The notes: generated by a model from the sequence alone, not told the origin. Counted from the stretch's first letter, positions 1-6,174 are shown. The stretch is DNA of 6,322 bases from Lysinibacillus sp. (GCA_012735355.1 JAAYHP010000313.1:1-6322); one strand, 5' to 3'. Translations and numbers: made by a program.

Positions 1-361
1 CATTTAATGTTTCACGAACTGCTTTACCATTTTCCCAACTTTCAGCAACTGCTAACATTTCTAAGTTTTCTTCAATGCGATCGGCAATTTTATTTAAAAT
101 ATTCGCTCTTTCCGTAACAGAAGTTTTCCCCCAAGCATCTTTTGCTTTATAAGCAGCATCGATAGCAAGCTCAATATCTTCTGCTGTAGAACGAGCTACT
201 TTAGTGTAGACTTTACCAGTAATTGGTGTTACATTGTCAAAATATTCACCGTTTACTGGTGGTGTCCATTCCCCTCCGATGTAGTTTTCATAGCGTTCTT
301 TAAAATTTACAATCGCTCCTTCTGTGTTTGGAAATGCATAAGCCGCAGTTAAAACTGACAT
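1..361 (-). CDS. Aldehyde dehydrogenase, AcoD/ExaC/AldB-type (N-terminal part, runs off the left edge)
   Basis: An NAD(P)-dependent aldehyde dehydrogenase oxidises an aldehyde to its carboxylate in the cytoplasm. The 120 visible codons read MSVLTAAYAFPN..., then YIGGEW (residues 26-31), a PVNGEYFDNVTPITGK stretch, KVARSTAEDIELAIDAA, DAWGKTSVTERANIL and ESWENGKAVRET near the edge. From memory these match the N-terminal NAD-binding region of the acetaldehyde dehydrogenase II group (Ralstonia AcoD, Pseudomonas ExaC, E. coli AldB), about 506 residues long. Roughly three quarters of the gene, including the catalytic Cys and Glu, lies outside the window, so activity cannot be judged. The ATG at 361 is preceded by AAAGGGGAGT (369-378) with a 7-nt spacer, which fixes the start. 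The gene is transcribed divergently from the hypothetical gene at 636 and has no visible link to the liv genes. The family call is strong; the acetaldehyde preference is inference. Confidence 0.9.
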   Translation of the reverse strand, partial: MSVLTAAYAFPNTEGAIVNFKERYENYIGGEWTPPVNGEYFDNVTPITGKVYTKVARSTAEDIELAIDAAYKAKDAWGKTSVTERANILNKIADRIEENLEMLAVAESWENGKAVRETLN

Positions 362-468
362 TTTTTCTACTCCCCTTTACTAATAATATTTATACCTTTT
401 CCCTTGCTGACACCAAAGTTCCACACTACTAAAAGGTATTCAATTATATATATTCCCGAGATTAATAG

Positions 469-497
469 ATTATATCTAAAAATATAAAAATTTTTAA
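469..497 (-). promoter_or_regulatory. Weak sigma-A promoter candidate for the aldehyde dehydrogenase
   Basis: On the minus strand TTAAAA (492-497, 4/6 to the -35 consensus) lies 17 nt before a perfect TATAAT (469-474). The expected start would be near 462, giving a leader of about 100 nt. A second TATAAT at 443-448 has no acceptable -35. The region is so A/T-rich that chance matches are likely. No sigma-54 -24/-12 pair, which controls some acoD-type genes, was found. Confidence 0.3.
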
Positions 498-554
498 TTT
501 ATTTTTTGATAGTTCCTTCGTAGAAAGGGGTATATAGTAAAAAAAATACTCGTT

Positions 555-569
555 CAATTTCAGAAATAT
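555..569. promoter_or_regulatory. Weak CodY-like site upstream of the hypothetical gene
   Basis: CAATTTCAGAAATAT matches the CodY consensus AATTTTCWGAAAATT at 11 of 15 positions and has a perfect palindromic core TTTCAGAAA (558-566). It lies just upstream of the promoter candidate at 571-600. Four mismatches make it a marginal site. It is listed because a much better site controls the liv operon in the same window. Confidence 0.25.
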
Positions 570-570
570 G

Positions 571-600
571 TAGGCATTCCAATTGGAAAGATTGTACAAT
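571..600 (+). promoter_or_regulatory. Sigma-A promoter candidate for the hypothetical gene
   Basis: TAGGCA (571-576, 4/6) and TACAAT (595-600, 5/6) are separated by 18 nt. Transcription would start near 607, giving a leader of about 30 nt before the ATG at 636. Location and leader length fit well, but the -35 is poor. A perfect palindrome fills much of the spacer (see 577-588), as an operator might. Confidence 0.4.
577..588. repeat. Perfect 12-bp palindrome TTCCAATTGGAA in the promoter spacer
   Basis: TTCCAATTGGAA is its own reverse complement and sits between the -35 and -10 candidates of the gene at 636. A dimeric repressor bound here would block RNA polymerase. No known regulator could be assigned from the motif, and a 12-bp palindrome in AT-rich DNA may be chance. 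Confidence 0.4.
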
Positions 601-635
601 ATTTATAAGAAAAGTTAGAAAAGGTGTGATGAAAA

Positions 636-1355
636 ATGTTAGCCATTCAAAGCACTGAACGTTTAACAGGCGGACGAATCAGCGGTGACTATTGGGATTT
701 GGACGAGCTTATTAACGCAATCTATGAAGTTATTGGAGATGAAAATAGATACTATGATTACCAAGGGGCAAGCCACCGCATTTTAAAGGTTTGCTTAGAT
801 TTGCGAAAGGCAACTCAAGGAGAATGCAATATCGAATTTGTTGCAAACGGAATACATAAGGGGATTATTAAAAAGAAAGATACAATTGCTCCCGACAAAA
901 ATGTTAATTTTTCTGTAGAAATTTTATGGCCAGAATTGATTTTTACAGCCCTTGCATTGAATGATTTTATCGATTTATACAATGAATTTATTGATATGTC
1001 TCCTTGGAACCCGCATATCGCAACTATTCGGAAATTCCAATCGATCGTCACTGAATGTTTAAAGGAACATTTGCCTGATGAGCATTTTCGTGTGTTTATG
1101 CAATTAATGGTTACAAAGTCTCCTAAATACTTCCGTTACGCGACTCAGTATGTAGACATTTTAAACTTGGAATATTTAAATCTTTCCATCGAAGAAAGAA
1201 AGGCAAATTTGGGGGCTTTTGCGATTCGCTTGATGGTAGAAGATGATGAATACATAGCATTGAAAAATGAAATACTCGCTACAGCTAGCGTAACGAAAAA
1301 TGAAATTCATGAATTGCCATTACAAATGAAATACCCAGATCGTATCGACTGGTAA
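636..1355 (+). CDS. Conserved protein of unknown function (possibly DUF6904-like), 239 aa
   Basis: The function is not known. The protein is acidic, looks cytoplasmic, and has no signal peptide, membrane span or recognisable catalytic motif. Visible landmarks are RISGDYWDLDELINAIYEVIG (residues 14-34), a Tyr-rich DENRYYDYQG segment, LDLRKATQGECNIEFVANG (54-72), SVEILWPELIFTALALNDFI (93-112) and a C-terminal PDRIDW. The overall pattern resembles, from memory, proteins of Bacillales labelled DUF6904; this was not checked. The start is chosen because AAGGTG (621-626) lies 9 nt before the ATG at 636. The ATG at 629 is in another frame and stops after nine codons. The gene stands alone between a divergent aldehyde dehydrogenase and the convergent liv operon, so context gives no functional hint. 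Its TAA is followed at once by the shared terminator. Confidence 0.85.
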   Translation: MLAIQSTERLTGGRISGDYWDLDELINAIYEVIGDENRYYDYQGASHRILKVCLDLRKATQGECNIEFVANGIHKGIIKKKDTIAPDKNVNFSVEILWPELIFTALALNDFIDLYNEFIDMSPWNPHIATIRKFQSIVTECLKEHLPDEHFRVFMQLMVTKSPKYFRYATQYVDILNLEYLNLSIEERKANLGAFAIRLMVEDDEYIALKNEILATASVTKNEIHELPLQMKYPDRIDW

Positions 1356-1392
1356 AAAAAGCGATTTCAAAGATATACTTTGAAATCGCTTT
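1354..1392. terminator. Bidirectional rho-independent terminator between convergent genes
   Basis: A perfect 15-bp stem (1358-1372 with 1378-1392, arm AAAGCGATTTCAAAG) has a 5-nt loop ATATA. Reading leftward, the stem ends in a run of seven T (complement of A1354-A1360), which makes a strong terminator for the liv operon six nt after the livF stop. Reading rightward, the stem ends in CTTTCCATTTTA, a weaker U tract for the hypothetical gene. The A run overlaps that gene's TAA stop. Confidence 0.9.
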
Positions 1393-1397
1393 CCATT

Positions 1398-2105
1398 TTA
1401 CATTCCTCCTAAATAAGCAGCCCTTACTTGATCGCTTTCTTTAAGCTCTTTCGCTGTACCAGATAGTACGATTTTTCCTGTTTCAATTACGTACGCTCGG
1501 TCAGCAATAGAAAGGGCCATATGTGCATTTTGTTCCACTAATAAAATCGTCGTTCCTTCTTTATTAATCGTTTGAATGATTTCAAAAATTTGTTGAACGA
1601 TTAAAGGAGCAAGTCCCATCGACGGTTCATCCAATAAGAGTAGCTTCGGCTTAGCCATAATTGCTCTTCCCATCGCTAACATTTGTTGCTCCCCGCCCGA
1701 TAATGTACCGGATAATTGCTTTCTTCGTTCTTCTAATCTTGGGAATAGTTCAAACACATGCTGTAAATCCTTTTTTATTCCTTCCCGATCTTTCCGAAGA
1801 AAAGCTCCTAATTCCAAGTTTTCCTCAACGGTCATATTAGCGAAAACTCGACGTCCTTCTGGAACTTGGACAATTCCATTTTTCACAATCATTTGAGCAG
1901 GTTTTCCTGCAATTTGTTGCATATTGTACAAAATAGTACCTTGCTTCGGTTTTAATAAGCCGGATAAAGTCTTTAATAATGTACTTTTTCCTGCTCCATT
2001 AGCACCTATTAACGTAACAATCTCGCCTTCATTCACTTCCAAGGAGACGTTTTTTAATGCATGAATATTTCCATAAAATACATCGATGTTATTTACTTGA
2101 AGCAT
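1398..2105 (-). CDS. livF: Branched-chain amino acid ABC transporter ATP-binding protein LivF
   Basis: LivF is one of two cytoplasmic ATPases that power the LivHM channel (HAAT family importer). The 235 residues match the usual LivF length. Visible motifs in order are Walker A GANGAGKST (34-42), the Q-loop at Gln80 followed by VPEGRRVF, the signature LSGGEQQ (135-141), Walker B LLLLDEP (155-161, catalytic Glu160) and a C-terminal YLGG. The switch position, normally His, is Gln192 in VEQNAH; as I recall this is normal for LivF. The start ATG at 2105 overlaps the livG stop by 1 nt (TAATG) and follows a GAGGAGGTT ribosome site lying inside livG, which suggests translational coupling. It is the last gene of the operon; the terminator hairpin begins six nt after its stop. 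The subunit assignment is firm, but the exact substrate (Leu/Ile/Val or other hydrophobic amino acids) is inferred. Confidence 0.94.
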   Translation of the reverse strand: MLQVNNIDVFYGNIHALKNVSLEVNEGEIVTLIGANGAGKSTLLKTLSGLLKPKQGTILYNMQQIAGKPAQMIVKNGIVQVPEGRRVFANMTVEENLELGAFLRKDREGIKKDLQHVFELFPRLEERRKQLSGTLSGGEQQMLAMGRAIMAKPKLLLLDEPSMGLAPLIVQQIFEIIQTINKEGTTILLVEQNAHMALSIADRAYVIETGKIVLSGTAKELKESDQVRAAYLGGM

Positions 2106-2881
2106 TATTGTACAACCTCCTCTCCAAGGTAAGCTTCAATTACCTTTGGATTGTTACGTATTTCTTCCGGCGTTCCTTCTGCGATTAATTGCCCATGGTC
2201 TAACACGTAAATTCTTTCACAAATACCCATAACTAAATTCATATCATGCTCAATCAATAAAATAGTTAAGTTAAATTTTTCCCGAATCAGTGCAATTAAA
2301 TCCATCAAATCTTGCGTTTCCTGCGGGTTCATCCCAGCTGCTGGCTCATCTAATAATAAAAGTTCTGGCCCTGCAGCTAAAGCTCGAGCGATTTCAAGAC
2401 GTCTCTGCATTCCGTATGGTAAATTTTTTGCTAATTCATTTTTGTACACATCAAGACCAAAAATCTTTAAAAAATCAATGGACTCCTTTTCCATTTTTGC
2501 TTCACCTTTAAAATGAGCTGGCAAACGGAAAATGGAAGAAATAATAGAGTGGTTTGCTAAATGGTGGTTTGCAATTTTTACGTTATCTAATACCGTTACA
2601 TCTTTAAAAAGTCGGATGTTTTGGAATGTACGACTAATTCCTTTTTTTGTAACTTGATATGGTTTTAAACCTTTTATACTTTGCCCTTTAAAGGTGATAT
2701 CCCCTTCCGTCGGCACGTAAACACCCGTTAACATGTTGAAAGTCGTTGTTTTTCCCGCACCATTTGGGCCAATCAGACCGACAAGTTCACCTCGGTTCAA
2801 ATACATATCAACATTCTGTACCGCTTTTAAACCACCGAACTGTATTCCGATATTATCTAGTTTTAAAAGAAGGTCACTCAT
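2105..2881 (-). CDS. livG: Branched-chain amino acid ABC transporter ATP-binding protein LivG
   Basis: LivG is the second cytoplasmic ATPase of the importer and pairs with LivF. The 258 residues agree with the family's usual length of about 255. Visible motifs are Walker A GPNGAGKTT (38-46), the Q-loop at Gln87 (RTFQNIRLF), Walker B LLLLDEP (174-180, catalytic Glu179), the AAGMNP D-loop region and the switch His212 (IEHDM). The signature is LPYGMQRRLEIARAL (154-168) rather than LSGGQ; a degenerate YGxQ signature is characteristic of LivG. The C-terminus YLGEE is also typical. The ATG at 2881 overlaps the livM stop by 4 nt (ATGA) and has a strong AAGGAGG (2891-2897) nine nt upstream. Glu/Gly-rich loops and overall codon use look like the neighbouring genes, with no sign of damage. 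Confidence 0.95.
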   Translation of the reverse strand: MSDLLLKLDNIGIQFGGLKAVQNVDMYLNRGELVGLIGPNGAGKTTTFNMLTGVYVPTEGDITFKGQSIKGLKPYQVTKKGISRTFQNIRLFKDVTVLDNVKIANHHLANHSIISSIFRLPAHFKGEAKMEKESIDFLKIFGLDVYKNELAKNLPYGMQRRLEIARALAAGPELLLLDEPAAGMNPQETQDLMDLIALIREKFNLTILLIEHDMNLVMGICERIYVLDHGQLIAEGTPEEIRNNPKVIEAYLGEEVVQ

Positions 2882-3816
2882 ACTTCAGAACCTCCTTTTT
2901 TTCTTGCTTTAAATAAATCTTTCAATTCCTTTGTACCCATTAAGCCTGTTGGGCGATATAGCATAACGAGAATTAACACGACTGAATAAATAATCATTCG
3001 TGTTTCCGGGAAAGCCTGTAAATACTGTGATATAGCTGTTAAGAAAATAGCAGCTATCACAGACCCTGATAAACTTCCTAAACCACCTAATACAACGTAA
3101 ATTAAAATTTCAAAGGATTTTAAGAAGTTGAACGCTGTTGGTTGAATAATATAGAAGTTATGCGCATAAAGAGCTCCAGCTACCCCAGCAAAAAGTGAAC
3201 CGATTACAAAAGCAACTACTTTAAAATAAGTTGTATTTATCCCCATTGCGTCAGCTGCAATCTCATCCTCTCGAATGGCAATACATCCACGGCCATGGCG
3301 AGAATTCGTAAAGTTTGAAATGACTAAAATTGTGATGATTACACCGAAAAAAGCATATGTCCAAGTTGTAGCATGGTTAACAACCATCCCTGCCGCTCCG
3401 CCTACATAATCGATATTTAAGAAAAGGATTCGAATAATCTCAGCAAAACCTAACGTTGCAATTGCTAAATAATCCCCTTTTAATCTTAAAGACGGTACAC
3501 CCACTAACACACCTGCAAATGCAGCTACTATCCCAGCTAAAATAATACCTACAATAAACGGTAATCCTAATTTCATCGTACAAATTGCACTAATATAAGC
3601 TCCAACCGCCATAAATCCAGCATGTCCAATAGAAAATTGCCCTGTAATTCCGATTACAATATGCAAACTCACTGCAAGCATAATATTAATACATATTGTA
3701 ATCAACATATTTTGGTAATATAAATCGAGCATTCCTGTTACAAGCATACCTTGTACGACAGCATAGATTACTAGCGCAATTACTAAATAACCCCAAAAGG
3801 CTTTAGACTTTTTCAT
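2878..3816 (-). CDS. livM: Branched-chain amino acid ABC transporter permease LivM
   Basis: LivM forms the translocation channel with LivH in the cytoplasmic membrane. With the start used here it has 312 residues and about eight hydrophobic segments. It carries the family motif GQFSIGHAGFMAVGAY (starting at residue 59) and the cytoplasmic coupling loop REDEIAADAMGIN (182-194), which docks onto the ATPases. VLGGLGSLSG follows before the last spans. Two starts are possible. The GTG at 3828 directly follows the livH TAG and has only a poor upstream ribosome site. The ATG at 3816 has AGGTGA (3825-3830) eight nt upstream and gives the more usual N-terminus MKKSKAFWGYL. I therefore prefer 3816; the GTG would add four residues. 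The 3' end overlaps livG by 4 nt. The C-terminal tail ARKKGGSEV is positively charged, consistent with a cytoplasmic end. Confidence 0.93.
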   Translation of the reverse strand: MKKSKAFWGYLVIALVIYAVVQGMLVTGMLDLYYQNMLITICINIMLAVSLHIVIGITGQFSIGHAGFMAVGAYISAICTMKLGLPFIVGIILAGIVAAFAGVLVGVPSLRLKGDYLAIATLGFAEIIRILFLNIDYVGGAAGMVVNHATTWTYAFFGVIITILVISNFTNSRHGRGCIAIREDEIAADAMGINTTYFKVVAFVIGSLFAGVAGALYAHNFYIIQPTAFNFLKSFEILIYVVLGGLGSLSGSVIAAIFLTAISQYLQAFPETRMIIYSVVLILVMLYRPTGLMGTKELKDLFKARKKGGSEV

Positions 3817-3828
3817 ATTACCAGTCAC

Positions 3829-4704
3829 CTACACTTTCTCACGGATGTTTTTACCAAAGATACCTGCTGGTTTTAAGATTAAAATTAAAATTAAAATGAC
3901 AAAGGCTGCTGCATCTCGCCATAATGAATATCCAACAGCACTTACAATCGTTTCTACAATTCCTAAAATAAAGCCTCCTACCATCGCCCCCGGAATGCTA
4001 CCGATACCACCAAGCACCGCTGCGATAAAAGCTTTTAATCCAGGAAGAACCCCCATCAATGGGTCAATTCTTGTGTAATAGGAACCAAAAATCACTCCCG
4101 CAGCACCCGCCAACGCTGAACCGATAGCGAAAGTTGCAGAAATCGTATTATCTACGTTAATTCCCATTAGTCTTGCTGCATCTGCATCGTGAGAAACTGC
4201 ACGCATCGCTTTTCCAATTTTCGTTTTATGAACGATGAATTGCAATAGAATCATAAGAATGATTGTTACTATTAAAATTAAAATTGTTTGTGAACTTATA
4301 TTTGCACCTAAAATATTAATATTCTTATTTGGTAATACTTGTGGATACGCTTCCGGTGTAGCACCTCGGAAGAAAATCATCGTATACTCAATTAAAAATG
4401 AAACTCCGATGGCAGTCGTTAACGCTGCAATTCGTGTCGCATTTCTTAAACGTTTATAAGCAACCCTTTCAATAATCACACCGATCATCGAGCAAAGAAC
4501 CATCGCGATAATCAGCGCTGGCAAAAACCCCATTTCCCAACGAGTAATTGCAAAAAATCCAATAAAGGCACCGAGCATGAAAACGTCACCATGGGCAAAG
4601 TTGATTAATTTAATAATCCCATAAACCATCGTATACCCTAATGCAATCAAGGCATAAATACTACCGAGGGAAATTCCATTTATAAGCTGCTGCAACCAAT
4701 CCAT
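3829..4704 (-). CDS. livH: Branched-chain amino acid ABC transporter permease LivH
   Basis: LivH is the other membrane permease of the LivHMGF complex. The 291 residues fit the family length of about 290-310. The protein is mostly hydrophobic helices, with the conserved GYTMVYGIIKLINFAHGD (23-40), the coupling loop KAMRAVSHDADAARLMGIN (165-183) and VLGGIGSIPGAMVGG (230-244). The last span contains an Ile-Leu dipeptide repeated four times, coded by a hexanucleotide repeat. The ATG at 4704 is preceded by AAAGGAGTG (4711-4719) at normal spacing. The gene begins 127 nt after the livK stop, beyond a hairpin, and ends directly against livM. No convincing separate promoter was found in the gap, so it is probably expressed by read-through from livK. 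Confidence 0.94.
   Translation of the reverse strand: MDWLQQLINGISLGSIYALIALGYTMVYGIIKLINFAHGDVFMLGAFIGFFAITRWEMGFLPALIIAMVLCSMIGVIIERVAYKRLRNATRIAALTTAIGVSFLIEYTMIFFRGATPEAYPQVLPNKNINILGANISSQTILILIVTIILMILLQFIVHKTKIGKAMRAVSHDADAARLMGINVDNTISATFAIGSALAGAAGVIFGSYYTRIDPLMGVLPGLKAFIAAVLGGIGSIPGAMVGGFILGIVETIVSAVGYSLWRDAAAFVILILILILKPAGIFGKNIREKV
3878..3897. repeat. Hexanucleotide tandem repeat inside livH
   Basis: ATTAAA repeats perfectly for 3.3 units on the plus strand, with one imperfect unit next to it. On the coding strand it specifies alternating Leu and Ile in the last membrane span of LivH. A shorter tract of the same unit (4271-4285) codes the ILILIV part of another span. Slippage here would stay in frame and change helix length by two residues per unit. 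Confidence 0.7.
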
Positions 4705-4790
4705 AAGTCACACTCCTTTGTCATGAAGTTTACTTTTCTAGCAATAGGAACTGTCATCATAACCTAATTTATGGAATTTTATAGTTGAAA

Positions 4791-4820
4791 GGGAAAAGGG
4801 AGGCGGTGTGCCCCCCTTTC
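4791..4820 (-). terminator. Leaky terminator or processing hairpin between livK and livH
   Basis: On the transcribed strand the arm AAAGGGGGGC (4819 to 4810) pairs with GCCUCCCUUU (4804 to 4795), giving ten pairs including one G-U, and a five-base loop ACACC. The stem is followed by a short U run broken by CCC, then UUUC. The pairing is better on the liv RNA than on the opposite strand, where the G-U becomes an A-C mismatch. It lies just after the livK stop, so partial termination or 3'-end protection of livK mRNA is likely. Confidence 0.6.
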
Positions 4821-4832
4821 TTAAGATATATA

Positions 4833-6080
4833 TTAAGGATCGATTTTTGTTTTAAATGTTTGATTACCATCAACATACTCTAAAATCGTTGCAGATTTTA
4901 CAGCATTATGTTTCTCATCCACTGAGAATGTACCAGATACTAATTCAATATTTGTTGTTGCAGCCAATGCATCTTTTATTGCCTCTCCATCTAAAGATCC
5001 GGCACGCTCAATCGCGTCTTTAATGAAGTAAACAGTGTCATATCCAAGGGCATGGAATGCATTTGGTGCCTCACCGTATTTTTCGTTAAAGGCTGTTACA
5101 AAGTCTTGAATTTTTGGATCTGGGTCTTCAGATGAATAGTGGTTAGTAATAAATGTGTTGTTTAATGCAGCTCCACCAGCTAATTCTACTAACTTCGGAG
5201 AATCCCAACCATCAGCACCCATTAACGGTACGTCGATTCCTAATTCACGAGCTTGTTTAACAATTAAACCAACTTCTTCATAATAACCAGGGATGAAAAT
5301 GAACTCTGGGTTTTTAGATTTAATAAGTGTCAATGTTGATTTAAAGTCTGTATCTTTCGCAACATACGCTTCTTCTGCAACTACCGTTCCACCATTTGCT
5401 TCAATTTGCTCTTTAAATGCTGCTGCTAATCCTTTTGCATAATCGGATGCATTGTCAGCATAAATTGCTACGTTTTTCACGCCAAGCTCTTCAGTAGCAA
5501 AGTTTGCAGCAACAACCCCTTGGAATGGGTCAATAAAGCACGTACGGAAAATATATTCATTGATAGAGCCATCCGCATTTTCCGTTAAGTTTGGTGCTGT
5601 TCCTGAAGCAGTAACAAGTGGAATTTTATTTTTATTTGCAATTTCTACTGTTGCAAGAACGTTACCACTAGTCGCAGGTCCAATCATAACATCCACTTCT
5701 TCTTGTGTTGCAAGGCGAAGTGCTGCAGCAGTTGCTTCTGCGTTTTCTGATTTGTTGTCGACTTTAATTAACTCAATTTGTTTACCATCAATACCGCCAG
5801 CTTTATTGATTTCTTCAATAGCTAGTTCAGCACCTTGTGCGATGGATGAACCGTAGGAAGCTACATTACCAGTAAGTTCTAAGTTTGCACCGATTTTAAT
5901 TACTTCGCCGCTACTTCCACCGGATGCACCGCTACCTTCTGTTGAAGTTCCTTGATCTCCGCTAGAACTTCCGCCGGAGCTTCCACCAGAACCTCCACTA
6001 CAACCAGCTAGAGCCCCTACTACTAAAGAAGATGCTAAAAAGAGAGAGGCATATTTCTTTAGCTTTTTTCTTTCCTCCAT
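4833..6080 (-). CDS. livK: Branched-chain amino acid ABC transporter substrate-binding lipoprotein LivK
   Basis: LivK captures leucine-like amino acids outside the membrane and delivers them to LivHM. The 415 residues start with a lipoprotein signal: a basic n-region ERKKLKK, a hydrophobic core and the lipobox LAGC with lipidated Cys27. A Gly/Ser-rich linker follows (about 28-58), then the type I periplasmic-binding fold (Peripla_BP_6) from EVIKIGANLELTG (59-71). Ligand-site landmarks expected for the family include GPATSGN (134-140), VTASGTAP (156-163) and GADGWDS (288-294). The ATG at 6080 is the only usable start before the signal peptide. Its ribosome site is unusual, a run of six G (6089-6094) eight nt upstream, with GGAGG lying just inside the coding region. 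It is the first gene of the operon and is probably repressed by CodY. Substrate choice among Leu, Ile, Val or related amino acids cannot be read from the sequence. Confidence 0.94.
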   Translation of the reverse strand: MEERKKLKKYASLFLASSLVVGALAGCSGGSGGSSGGSSSGDQGTSTEGSGASGGSSGEVIKIGANLELTGNVASYGSSIAQGAELAIEEINKAGGIDGKQIELIKVDNKSENAEATAAALRLATQEEVDVMIGPATSGNVLATVEIANKNKIPLVTASGTAPNLTENADGSINEYIFRTCFIDPFQGVVAANFATEELGVKNVAIYADNASDYAKGLAAAFKEQIEANGGTVVAEEAYVAKDTDFKSTLTLIKSKNPEFIFIPGYYEEVGLIVKQARELGIDVPLMGADGWDSPKLVELAGGAALNNTFITNHYSSEDPDPKIQDFVTAFNEKYGEAPNAFHALGYDTVYFIKDAIERAGSLDGEAIKDALAATTNIELVSGTFSVDEKHNAVKSATILEYVDGNQTFKTKIDP

Positions 6081-6088
6081 TTTAAATT

Positions 6089-6094
6089 CCCCCC
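6089..6094 (-). promoter_or_regulatory. Unusual ribosome binding site of livK (GGGGGG)
   Basis: Six G residues lie 8 nt upstream of the livK ATG. Pairing to the 16S tail would need a G-U wobble in place of the usual A. It is the only purine-rich site at the right distance. A canonical GGAGG occurs only at 6074-6078, overlapping the start codon, with no start codon at the right distance after it. Confidence 0.5.
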
Positions 6095-6111
6095 GTTACA
6101 TTATTGCTTAG

Positions 6112-6140
6112 ATATTAGATTTTTCAGAAAATTATTTCAA
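6112..6140 (-). promoter_or_regulatory. livK promoter candidate P2 (proximal)
   Basis: TTGAAA (6135-6140, 5/6) is separated by exactly 17 nt from TAATAT (6112-6117, 4/6). The start would fall near 6105, giving a leader of about 25 nt. The best CodY box in the window (6119-6133) lies wholly inside the spacer, so CodY binding would exclude RNA polymerase. Confidence 0.45.
6119..6133. promoter_or_regulatory. CodY box, 14/15 match
   Basis: ATTTTTCAGAAAATT differs from the CodY consensus AATTTTCWGAAAATT only at position 2. CodY is the GTP- and branched-chain amino-acid-responsive repressor of low-GC Gram-positives, and amino-acid importers are classic targets. The box overlaps or immediately follows both livK promoter candidates, so repression under amino-acid sufficiency is expected. 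Confidence 0.8.
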
Positions 6141-6144
6141 CTAT

Positions 6145-6174
6145 ATTATAATATTAATATCTTAATTTTCTGAA
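6145..6174 (-). promoter_or_regulatory. livK promoter candidate P1 (distal)
   Basis: TTCAGA (6169-6174, 4/6) and a perfect TATAAT (6145-6150) are separated by 18 nt. The start would fall near 6138, leaving a leader of about 58 nt. The weaker CodY-like box covers the -35, and the strong CodY box would lie at about +5 to +19. Either P1 or P2 could be the main promoter. Confidence 0.4.

Noticed and set aside
381..480. Sigma-54 promoter for the aldehyde dehydrogenase, as known for some acoD/exaC genes
   Set aside because: No TGGCAC-N5-TTGC pair is present on the minus strand; the TGGAAC at about 416-421 lacks a -12 element.
512..533. Sigma-B-like promoter (GTTCCT followed by GGGTAT) on the plus strand
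   Set aside because: The spacer is only 10 nt, shorter than the usual 12-14, and the -35 half is imperfect. It is also over 100 nt from the gene start.
4705..4790. Independent promoter for livH in the livK-livH gap
   Set aside because: TATAAA and TATGAT hexamers occur on the minus strand, but neither has an acceptable -35 at 16-18 nt.
5560..5856. Plus-strand open frame of 98 codons opposite livK
   Set aside because: It is the antisense of a well-supported coding region, has no ribosome site or recognisable motifs, and its Ala/Ser-rich composition mirrors livK codons. The other opposing frames at 815-1051, 2290-2511, 3845-4078 and 4235-4459 are rejected on the same grounds.
1398..6080. Urea importer urtABCDE, which has the same gene order (binding protein, two permeases, two ATPases)
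   Set aside because: UrtB permeases and UrtA binding proteins as I recall them are distinctly different in length and signal type, and no urease genes are visible. The 291-residue LivH and the Cys27 lipoprotein fit the liv type, as does the CodY control.
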